This document shows positions 1 through 6,907 of a stretch of DNA of 42,812 bases, in pieces. Under the pieces are notes generated by a model that did not search any database, was not told the DNA's origin, and saw only the letters and a program-made list of their open reading frames with translations. The number at the start of each line of letters is the position of its first letter. Position 1 is the stretch's first letter. This DNA comes from Succinivibrio sp. Its GTDB lineage: Bacteria > Pseudomonadota > Gammaproteobacteria > Enterobacterales > Succinivibrionaceae. The position numbers and the translations under genes were made by a program. Location: the NCBI GenBank assembly GCA_017469335.1, contig JAFUGP010000052.1, positions 1-42,812 of the forward strand, written 5' to 3'.

Positions 1-137
1 ACATAGGTCATGCCACCATAACCGAGGGCATACGCCATACAGCTGTAAAGAACGCGTCTGTCCTTTTCATTCAACCTGGGAGTCATGATCTCAACGATCG
101 TAGACATCACCTTATGTGTTTGCTCAGCAACCTGCAT
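1..137 (-). CDS. Transposase N-terminus, ISAzo13-like (runs off left edge)
   Basis: Only the first 45 codons are in the window; the gene reads leftward off the edge. The ATG at 137 follows a GAGGTGG ribosome-binding site. The peptide has the pattern LNEKDRRVL, then A-x-ALGYGGMTY. From memory this is the N-terminal signature of ISAzo13-family (Rhodopirellula-type) DDE transposases, where a 'LxERxRR...A.ALGxGG' stretch precedes the HTH. The DDE catalytic core lies outside the window, so activity cannot be judged. It faces away from a truncated sugar-binding-protein gene, which fits an IS that inserted into that gene. Another transposase family with a similar N-terminus is possible. Confidence 0.65.
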   Translation of the reverse strand, partial: MQVAEQTHKVMSTIVEIMTPRLNEKDRRVLYSCMAYALGYGGMTY

Positions 138-242
138 TTCGCCACCTCATTAAGTTCAAGTTACCACAAATGATAAGTAACTATGACTACAGGTGGTGCA
201 ATCTAGGTCAAAGTTTTAAAGTTTGTTTCGGGACATGCCCCC
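1..242 (-). mobile_element. End of an insertion sequence (5' end of its transposase gene)
   Basis: The transposase start codon at 137 is followed outward by about 105 bases of AT-rich non-coding DNA (138-242). After that, codons matching a periplasmic galactose-binding protein begin abruptly. On the minus strand the putative element end would read GGGGGCATGTCCCGAAACAAA (242 downward). That G-rich terminus is plausible for an IS end, but the other terminus is outside the window, so the inverted repeat and any target duplication cannot be confirmed. The boundary at 242 is an estimate of plus or minus about 15 bases. Confidence 0.5.
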
Positions 243-712
243 AGCTCTCAGCGCATGGCATCAACGGCAAAGCGCTGGCGGAGGTGTTCTGTGACTGGTC
301 GGAGGAGCAAGCCTATCAGGCGGTCAGAGAGTTTTTGGCCGGTCAGGAAGCAGCGGGAATTGAGGGGGTGATCAGCAACAACGACGCCATGGCCTTAGGC
401 GCACTCAAGGCGCTGCGCGAGCGAGGCTACAATCTGGAACCTTACCGCGCAGAAGGACTTTATGTGCCGATACTGGGCATAGACGGGGACGATGAGGTGC
501 TGGAACTGGTGCGCGACGGTTTTATGGTCGGTACGGCGCTGCAGGATCCTCAGCAGTACGCTCAGGTGACTTTGGACCTGATTGAGTCCCTGACCTCAGG
601 CAGTGAATTTGATGCTCAAAAGGAAGGTGTGGAACTGGGCGATAACGGGCAGATCATCATTCCCTTCATCAAGATAGGGCCCAAAGAGGCGGCACTGTTA
701 AAACCGCGCTGA
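243..712 (+). pseudogene. 3' fragment of a galactose/glucose-type periplasmic binding protein (MglB-like)
   Basis: About 150 codons match the C-terminal half of MglB-type proteins. They contain GVISNNDAMALGAL (MglB: VIANNDAMAMGAV), then ILGIDGDDEVLELVRDGFMVGTAL-type strands and a final IIPFIKIG (MglB: VRVPYVGV). These form the second lobe of the sugar-binding fold. The N-terminal half, with signal peptide and first lobe, is missing. The upstream in-frame codons (116-242) are AT-rich, unlike the protein family, and belong to the abutting IS end. No mglA or mglC follows: the next gene is on the opposite strand. The gene is therefore probably inactive. A fusion peptide from the ATG at 116 could be made but would not be exported. 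Confidence 0.75.
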
Positions 713-731
713 GTGTGCACGGTGCCTGAAA

Positions 732-781
732 ACTGCAGGGGCCGCGAGCTCCTGCAGTAAGGGCGATCCCCGCCTCTTTTT
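732..781 (+). terminator. Candidate terminator after the binding-protein remnant
   Basis: Two stacked hairpins follow the stop at 712. ACTGCAGG (732-739) pairs with CCTGCAGT (751-758), and GGCG (762-765) pairs with CGCC (771-774) just before TCTTTTT (775-781). The second stem is short, so the strength is uncertain. It lies between convergent genes and would suit the end of the former binding-protein gene. Confidence 0.45.
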
Positions 782-795
782 GGTCGCGAGCGCGT

Positions 796-1188
796 TCAGG
801 CCAGCGGGTTGCTGCCGAAGCGGTTGCTGCCGGGGGTGCCGGGCAGAACGGCAAAAATCAGCAGAACGATGGGGCCAATCAGTGGCACCAAGAACAGCAA
901 AGCCCACAGCGCGCTTTTGTCGGAGTCGTGCAGACGCCGGCACAGCGCGGTGATGCAGGGTATCAGCAGTACCAGCGACAACACGGCACCCAAACCTGCC
1001 AGCGGGGTGGTGACGATATCGACTATCAGGCAGGCCAGCTCAAACCACCAGAACTCCGAACGGCAGGCTCTGCCTTCGATGACCAGGAATTTGCGCAGAC
1101 AGACCTTTACGGCGTCAGGCAGGTTGTAGCCGCGGCCGCCTGAGGGGGAGGCGGGAGGAGCGGTGAAAAAATTCTGTGATTCTGACAT
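796..1188 (-). CDS. DUF805-family inner-membrane protein
   Basis: A 130-residue protein with about three hydrophobic segments. The family hallmarks are the N-terminal NLPDAVKVCLRKFLVIEGRACRSEFWWF stretch (family: 'rk...f.GRasR.EFW.f') and the central CRRLHDSDKSALW (family: RRLHD...sgWW). The C-terminus GTPGSNRFGSNPL matches the usual 'G..g.N.yG.dP' ending. DUF805 proteins (E. coli YhaH/YhaI type) are small membrane proteins of unknown role. The ATG at 1188 has GGAG seven bases upstream; an ATG two codons earlier is too close to that site. It stands alone between convergent and divergent neighbours. Confidence 0.85.
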   Translation of the reverse strand: MSESQNFFTAPPASPSGGRGYNLPDAVKVCLRKFLVIEGRACRSEFWWFELACLIVDIVTTPLAGLGAVLSLVLLIPCITALCRRLHDSDKSALWALLFLVPLIGPIVLLIFAVLPGTPGSNRFGSNPLA

Positions 1189-1684
1189 ATCCATTCTCCA
1201 GAGCGAATAGTGATCCCTGTGACCAACATTCTGTGATCAGTGTAGCACAATTTGCCGATCCTGAGTGTACGCGGCACCACCACGCCGCCGGGCGATTCGG
1301 TACTGAAAGGGGCAGATGGGGTGCGGCGAGCAGACTGAGGCATCATCACCACACGTCTGCTGAGTGTGGGCAAAACTGGAGCGTTGATCACGTAAATGAT
1401 GAGTTTGAACAACCGGCTTATCCACCTGCACGTGCTATGATGATTCGGTAGCACTCTTGATCAAGAGGTGTCATGATTATCAAATAATTAGCAAAAAACA
1501 TAACACACTTCACAATCTATGTTTACAAATTTGTAGTTGAAAAAGGTGTCTGAGTTTTTTTGCTGTTCAGTACTTTTTATCTGAATTAGCGTTTCTTTCC
1601 TTGTAGACAGTCAGGTCGCCGATAAGGTTGATCATGCTGTCAGCTAAGAGTCCCCGGCCTCTCAGGCTGAAAGGAGTTTTCTGT
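1189..1684 (+). promoter_or_regulatory. Upstream region of the GH43-MFS-GH42 operon, with two perfect palindromes
   Basis: Nearly 500 bases hold no convincing gene. The right half is AT-rich and carries two perfect palindromes: CTCTTGATCAAGAG (1454-1467) and TACAAATTTGTA (1524-1535), about 69 bp apart centre to centre. Perfect dyads of this size upstream of a catabolic operon are typical transcription-factor sites, but I cannot name the regulator and none is encoded next to the operon. No clean -35/-10 pair stands out. The ribosome-binding site AAGGAG for GH43 is at about 1671-1676. Confidence 0.5.
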
Positions 1685-3349
1685 ATGAGTGAGATCTGCA
1701 ACCCGATCATTCCCGGTATGGCCCCTGATCCCAGCATCCTGCGCGTGGGGGAGGATTACTACATCGCCACCTCAACCTTTCACTGGCTTCCCGGTGTCCC
1801 CGTGTATCACTCCAAAGACCTGCAAAACTGGCATCTTCTGACCTACGTGCTGGGCGAGCACACCGGGTTGGATCTGCGCGGTACCAGCACACCGGCCGGG
1901 ATCTGGGCCCCGAATCTTTCCTACGATGAGGCGGAGCAGAAATTCTGGCTGGTGTATTGCCACATGCTGAATATGGCCGGCCGCGAATTCAATGCTGAGA
2001 CCTATGCCATGTGCGCCGATAAGATCACCGGCCCCTGGTCAAAGCCCTTGTACCTGACTTCCATCGGCTTTGATCCCGCCCTGTATCACGAGGGCGGCCG
2101 TCACTATCTGTCCATTCTGGAATGGGAGACCCGCAGCGGTCATCAGGCGCCGGGCACCATTGTGCTGACAGAAGTAGACCTCAAAGACGGCACAACCAAG
2201 GCCTGGCACTCACTTACCCACGGCTTTACCACCCGTGGCTGTGTGGAAGCACCGCAGCTTTACAAGCATGAGGGCTACTATTACCTGCTGGTGGCCTCAG
2301 GCGGCACCGGCTATGCTCACGGCGTGGAAATGGGGCGCGCCAAGGATATTTTCGGACCCTATGAGCCCAACCCCACCTGCGAGCCCATCCTCACCTCCTC
2401 GCCTCGACATCTCTTCTCCTTAGGAGATCCCGACGCCGGGCATTTTGAGATGTACAATCCCCACTCCCTCATGCAGAAGGCAGGTCACGGCTCTTTGGTG
2501 GAAACACCACAGCATGAGTTCTATATCGCCCACCTGATGTCAAGGCCGTTGCCTCATACCACCCTCAATCCCTTAGGTCGTGAGACTTCGCTGCAGCAGG
2601 TGCGCTGGACCAAGGAGGGCTGGCTGGAGCTTGCCGACGGTTCCAATCTGGCCAAAATGACCGTCCCGGCTCCGCAACAGAGCGCAGGGCAGGAGAGTCA
2701 GGACAAGGCGGATTTTGATATTTTTGATGATTTCTCCTCCGGTACCTACAATCCGGCCTTTATGACCCCCTACCATTTCCCCGAGCCCTCCTGGGGCAGG
2801 GTGCAAAATGGGGTGCTGAGCATCGCGGGACGGGGCTCGTTCTTCTCCCGGAACAACCCCTCCATTCTGGCCACCCGCGCCACCTCTTTTGCCTATAACC
2901 TGCAGACCAAGGTGGACTTTAAGCCGGAGCATTTTTCGCAGACGGCGGGGGTGGGACTGTACTACGACGCCGGCAACTGGGTCTATGCCTGTGTGGGCTT
3001 AAATGACAAAGGGACCGGGCGGGTCATCGCCGTGCTGCAGGCCAAATTAGGACAGCGCATCGCCTTTGATTTTGACAAGATTGAACTGCCGGCGGGGGCC
3101 GTGCCGGAACTGCGCTGGCGTTATCAAAACGGCCAGGCCCAGGCCTTCTGCCGCTGGGGCGATCAGACGCAATGGCGCTCCCTTACCGAACCTTTGGACG
3201 TAAGCTATCTGTCCGATGAAGGCGTCAACGGGGAGCCCGGGGAGATCGGCGGCTTTACCGGTCTGTTTAATTTCATCGGCAGTGTGGATGCCTATCAGCA
3301 CGCCTCCCACGCGGATTTCTTCTACTATCAGGTCAAAACTGATAATTAA
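1685..3349 (+). CDS. Glycoside hydrolase family 43 beta-xylosidase / alpha-L-arabinofuranosidase
   Basis: A 554-residue cytoplasmic enzyme (no signal peptide) that would release xylose or arabinose from imported oligosaccharides. The N-terminal five-bladed propeller shows the three GH43 acids: Asp15 in GMAPDPS (base), Asp130 in SIGFDPALY (pKa modulator) and Glu188 in GCVEAPQLY (acid). The C-terminal region from about residue 350 (FDIFDDFSS onward) matches the GH43 C-terminal beta-sandwich of XynB-like enzymes. The ATG at 1685 has AAGGAG nine bases upstream; an in-frame ATG at 1628 lacks that support and would add a non-conserved leader. It is the first gene of an operon with an MFS transporter (21-base gap) and a GH42 enzyme. 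The exact substrate (xylan or arabinan fragments) cannot be told from sequence. Confidence 0.9.
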   Translation: MSEICNPIIPGMAPDPSILRVGEDYYIATSTFHWLPGVPVYHSKDLQNWHLLTYVLGEHTGLDLRGTSTPAGIWAPNLSYDEAEQKFWLVYCHMLNMAGREFNAETYAMCADKITGPWSKPLYLTSIGFDPALYHEGGRHYLSILEWETRSGHQAPGTIVLTEVDLKDGTTKAWHSLTHGFTTRGCVEAPQLYKHEGYYYLLVASGGTGYAHGVEMGRAKDIFGPYEPNPTCEPILTSSPRHLFSLGDPDAGHFEMYNPHSLMQKAGHGSLVETPQHEFYIAHLMSRPLPHTTLNPLGRETSLQQVRWTKEGWLELADGSNLAKMTVPAPQQSAGQESQDKADFDIFDDFSSGTYNPAFMTPYHFPEPSWGRVQNGVLSIAGRGSFFSRNNPSILATRATSFAYNLQTKVDFKPEHFSQTAGVGLYYDAGNWVYACVGLNDKGTGRVIAVLQAKLGQRIAFDFDKIELPAGAVPELRWRYQNGQAQAFCRWGDQTQWRSLTEPLDVSYLSDEGVNGEPGEIGGFTGLFNFIGSVDAYQHASHADFFYYQVKTDN

Positions 3350-3370
3350 AGCAATTACAGGAGATTAACC

Positions 3371-4618
3371 ATGAGCGAAAAAACCGTCATTTCCATCAAA
3401 CGCCTGGTTCCGGCGTTGATTGTGGGACCGGCCAGCTGGCTGGGACCTTATATCGTGATGATCAGTCTGTTTCTGCCGGCGCTGCTGCAGGAACTTGACG
3501 AGGAAAACAAGGTGGCCATGCTGGCGCTGTTCGCCGCCACGGGCAGCGTGATCTCCGCCATCTCCAACATGGTGGCGGGCGCACTCTCCGACAGCACCTA
3601 TTCGCGCTTTGGCAAAAGGGCGCCCTGGATCGTATTAGGTGGTCTGGTCTTCATGCTGGCCATGATCGGCGCCTCCTTCTCCGAGGGGGTGAACATGCTC
3701 CTGTTGTGGTGGAGCATCGGTCAGGTGGCGCTCAATTTCATGGTCGCCCCCATGGTAGCCTGGCTCGATTTTGCCGCCGATGAGCACAAAGGCACGGCCT
3801 CCTCGGCCTACGGCGGACTGGGCATGGCCTTGGGCAATAACGGTTTCAACGTCATCGGCGCCATGTTCTTAGGCCAGTTTAGGATGGGCTTTATCATCTT
3901 CGGCGTCATTACCTTCATCGGCGTGCTGATAGCGACCATCATCGTGCATGAGCCCTCCAACCTCCATGAAAAGGAGTTGAACCAGGAAAAGAAGAAAAGT
4001 CACTACTCTTTCTCCTGGGATAGCTTAAGGCAGGTTTTCCCCGCCTGGGAGAAGGGGCGTGACTACTATCTGGCCCTCATCGGCAAAATCTTTCTGGGTA
4101 TCGGCAACTTCGCCATTACCGGCTACATCCTCTACATCATGACGGATTTCCTCAAACTGGGCGATCAGACCCAGTCGGGAATTCAGCTGGTGAACTCCAC
4201 CATGTTCTTCATCGGTGTGTTCATGGGCTTTTTCGCCGGTCCCATCGCCGACAAGTTCAAGATCCTCAAACTGCCCATTGCCTTCTCGGCGCTGTTTCTG
4301 GCCTTAGGCGCCTTCGGGCTGTTTTTGTGCCGCGACATGACCGGTGTGACCATTTACGCCTTCTGTGCCGGCATCGGCATGGGCTTGTGGAACTCGCTGG
4401 ACAACTACCTCAACCTCAAGGTCATTCCCGATAAGGATCGTGTGGGCTTCTTCCTGGGCATCTATAACGTGGGCAATTCCATTCCCCAGGCCATCGGCCC
4501 CATCATTGCCGCCGCGGCCATCGGTCTGATCGGTTTTTCCGGCGTGTTCGTGATTTCCATGATCTTCGGCTTGCTGGCGAGTTTGTGTATCTTTGCCATC
4601 CGCAGTGTGACCCGTTAA
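3371..4618 (+). CDS. MFS sugar/oligosaccharide transporter
   Basis: A 415-residue protein with about 12 hydrophobic segments. The loop after TM2 reads ALSDSTYSRFGKRAPWI, the MFS signature (G-x-L-S-D-R-T-x-S-RFGrR-x-PWI) seen in SLC45-like bacterial sugar transporters. A long charged loop with EKELNQEKKKS near residue 210 separates the two six-helix halves. It lies 21 bases after the GH43 gene and 15 before GH42, with its own Shine-Dalgarno (AGGAG at about 3360). The context implies proton-coupled uptake of the oligosaccharides or glycosides hydrolysed by its two neighbours. Substrate specificity is inferred from context only. Confidence 0.85.
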   Translation: MSEKTVISIKRLVPALIVGPASWLGPYIVMISLFLPALLQELDEENKVAMLALFAATGSVISAISNMVAGALSDSTYSRFGKRAPWIVLGGLVFMLAMIGASFSEGVNMLLLWWSIGQVALNFMVAPMVAWLDFAADEHKGTASSAYGGLGMALGNNGFNVIGAMFLGQFRMGFIIFGVITFIGVLIATIIVHEPSNLHEKELNQEKKKSHYSFSWDSLRQVFPAWEKGRDYYLALIGKIFLGIGNFAITGYILYIMTDFLKLGDQTQSGIQLVNSTMFFIGVFMGFFAGPIADKFKILKLPIAFSALFLALGAFGLFLCRDMTGVTIYAFCAGIGMGLWNSLDNYLNLKVIPDKDRVGFFLGIYNVGNSIPQAIGPIIAAAAIGLIGFSGVFVISMIFGLLASLCIFAIRSVTR

Positions 4619-4633
4619 GAGGAGAGAGCTGAC

Positions 4634-6682
4634 GTGACCACTCAACCCATCCTGTACGGCGCGGCCTATTACGATGAGTACATGCCCTGCGAGCGCCTGG
4701 CCGAGGACATGAAGCTGCTCGTGAAAGCCGGCATGAACGTGATCCGCATCGCCGAGTCCACCTGGGGCACCATGGAGCCTGAGCGGGGACGCTTTGACTT
4801 TCACCACATCGACCGGGTACTGGAGGCAGCGCAGCAACACGGCCTTAAGGTCATAGTGGGTACCCCCACCTATGCCCTGCCCGCCTGGCTGGCCCACGAA
4901 TGCCCGCAGATCTTAATCGAGCCCGAGCCTGCCATGGTGACAAACGGCTCGGTGCACTGCCACGGCCCCGAACTCTACGGCCGCAGGCAGAACATGGACA
5001 TCGGGCATCCTTACTATCGCGAGCGGGCGGAGGTGATGATCAGGGCCCTCATGGATCATGTCAAGGAGCGCTCCTGCATCATCGGCTATCAGCTCGACAA
5101 TGAGACCAAGTACTACGGCAACGCCAATGACAGGATCCAGAAGGCGTTTTTGGAGTGGTTGCACGAACGCTACGGCACTCTGGAGGAAATCAACCGGGTC
5201 TTCGGGCTAAACTACTGGAGTAACCGCATCAACAGCTGGGAGGAGTTCCCGGATGTGCGCGGCACCATCAACGGCAGTCTGGCCTCGGCCTTTGACGAAT
5301 ACCGCCGTGCCACCGTCAAGGATTTTCTGTCCTGGCAGGCCGGCATCGTCGGCGAGTATGTCAAACCCGGACAGTTCATCACGCAGAATTTTGATTATGA
5401 GTGGCGTGGCTGGTCCTTTGGCCTGCAACCGCAGGTGGATCATTTTAAGTGTGCCGAGGCCGTCACCTTGGCGGGGGTGGACATTTATCATCCCTCCCAG
5501 GCGGATCTGACCGGTACGGAAATTGCCATGGGCGGTGATATCAGCCGCAGCCTGAAACAGAGCAATTATCTGGTGGTGGAGACGCAGGCCCAGGGCTTTC
5601 CCCAGTGGACTCCTTACCCAGGGCAGCTCAGGCTGCAGGCTTTCAGTCATCTGGCCAGCGGTGCTTTGGGGGTCATGTACTGGCACTGGCACTCCCTGCA
5701 TAATTCCTGGGAAACCTACTGGCGCGGGGTACTGCCTCATGATTTAAGGCCGGGGCGCATCTACGAGGAGGCAAGTGTCATAGGCAAGGAGTTGCAAAAA
5801 CTCAGCCCTCATCTGCAGGGGCTTAAAAAGCGCAACAAGGTGGCCATCTTAGTCAGTAACGAAGCTCTTTCTGCTCTGGAGCATTACCCCATCGGGGATG
5901 TGCTCAGAAAGCGGGAGTTTAAATACAACGATGTCATGCGTTGGCTTTACGATGCCTTCTACCGCAATAACATTGAGTGCGATTTTCTGCCCGCTACCAC
6001 GCGTGATTTCTCCGCCTACTCGTTGGTGGCGGTGCCGGCTCTGTACACGGCCTCCGAGGGACTTATCCTCGCGCTCAAGGACTTTGTATACCGGGGCGGA
6101 GAACTGCTGGCCACCTTCAAGAGCTTCTTTACCGATGAAAATGTCCAGGTCTACCATGATAGCCAGCCTCACTATCTGGGAGAGGTCTTTGGGATGTGTT
6201 ACAACGAGTTCACCGCCTCCTCAAACTTAAAGCTCGAGAGTCTGGGGGTGCTGGACGGAGCGCAGTGCTCAGACTGGGAGGAACTGCTTTACCCCTTCAC
6301 TGACACCAAGGTGGTGGCCTACTACGATAACCCTGCCTGGGATGGTTACGCCGCGGTTACGGAAAACTACTGCAGCCATGGCCGCGCCTGGTATTTAGGC
6401 TGTTATTTCTCGCCTGAGCATCTGCAGAACTTTGTGCGTGAAGTAATAGCCAAGGCCGTACCCGGCATTCGCCCCCATCCTGAGACCTTCCCGGTGATCA
6501 TTCGCGAGGGGGTGAATGAGGCAGGGCACAAACTTACCTATTACCTCAATTATTCCGCCGTGAAGCAAACGGCCTCTTACAGCGGCTCTGAGGCCACGGA
6601 GCTTACCGCAGGTCGCGCTTTGCACGACGGTGATAAGGTAACTTTGGAGCCTTGGGGGGTGCAGATCGTAGAAGAGAACTGA
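4634..6682 (+). CDS. Glycoside hydrolase family 42 beta-galactosidase
   Basis: A 682-residue cytoplasmic enzyme predicted to remove terminal beta-galactose (some family members take alpha-L-arabinopyranose) from oligosaccharides. The N-terminus LYGAAYYDEYMP and IRIAESTW are classic GH42. The acid/base is Glu157 in YQLDNET, and the nucleophile is Glu316 in YLVVETQAQGF. The trimerisation and C-terminal beta domains are present and the length is normal. The start codon is GTG at 4634, preceded by GAGGAGAG. It is the last gene of the GH43-MFS-GH42 unit. Pairing GH42 with GH43 suggests arabinogalactan or mixed hemicellulose fragments as the target. Confidence 0.92.
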   Translation: MTTQPILYGAAYYDEYMPCERLAEDMKLLVKAGMNVIRIAESTWGTMEPERGRFDFHHIDRVLEAAQQHGLKVIVGTPTYALPAWLAHECPQILIEPEPAMVTNGSVHCHGPELYGRRQNMDIGHPYYRERAEVMIRALMDHVKERSCIIGYQLDNETKYYGNANDRIQKAFLEWLHERYGTLEEINRVFGLNYWSNRINSWEEFPDVRGTINGSLASAFDEYRRATVKDFLSWQAGIVGEYVKPGQFITQNFDYEWRGWSFGLQPQVDHFKCAEAVTLAGVDIYHPSQADLTGTEIAMGGDISRSLKQSNYLVVETQAQGFPQWTPYPGQLRLQAFSHLASGALGVMYWHWHSLHNSWETYWRGVLPHDLRPGRIYEEASVIGKELQKLSPHLQGLKKRNKVAILVSNEALSALEHYPIGDVLRKREFKYNDVMRWLYDAFYRNNIECDFLPATTRDFSAYSLVAVPALYTASEGLILALKDFVYRGGELLATFKSFFTDENVQVYHDSQPHYLGEVFGMCYNEFTASSNLKLESLGVLDGAQCSDWEELLYPFTDTKVVAYYDNPAWDGYAAVTENYCSHGRAWYLGCYFSPEHLQNFVREVIAKAVPGIRPHPETFPVIIREGVNEAGHKLTYYLNYSAVKQTASYSGSEATELTAGRALHDGDKVTLEPWGVQIVEEN

Positions 6683-6721
6683 GTGCCTGGATCAGTTCCC
6701 CCTGTCTGATACCCGGCCCCT

Positions 6722-6750
6722 GCCTGAGCGCTGAGTAAGCAGCCTCAGGC
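6722..6750. repeat. Intergenic stem-loop with CCTGAG/CTCAGG arms
   Basis: GCCTGAG (6722-6728) pairs with CTCAGGC (6744-6750), and inside it GCTG (6730-6733) pairs with CAGC (6740-6743). This gives an 11-bp stem with one bulge about 40 bases after the GH42 stop. No T-run follows on either strand, so it resembles an mRNA 3'-end protecting hairpin more than an intrinsic terminator. Confidence 0.6.
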
Positions 6751-6795
6751 GGAGGTCCGGTGGCCTTTCCCCTCACTTGGGGGATCTGCTCGATG

Positions 6796-6824
6796 TTGAT
6801 ATAACTCTATGTTTGTTCTACAAT
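6796..6824 (+). promoter_or_regulatory. Sigma70-type promoter for the AAA/PD-(D/E)XK gene
   Basis: TTGATA (6796-6801) and TACAAT (6819-6824) are separated by exactly 17 bases, one mismatch each from the consensus hexamers. The downstream gene starts at 6908, leaving a leader of about 75 bases. This is the clearest promoter in the window. Confidence 0.75.
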
Positions 6825-6907
6825 TAGAGCTACTAAAACCTAATTTGCCATCGGCAGGTGTCCGGTAGCGGTCACGGCTTAAAGAGCGTGAGATGAGGAA
6901 GGGGAAG

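Noticed and set aside
116-242. N-terminal codons of the frame that continues into the binding-protein remnant
   Set aside because: AT-rich sequence unlike the protein family that overlaps the transposase start region; treated as part of the IS end.
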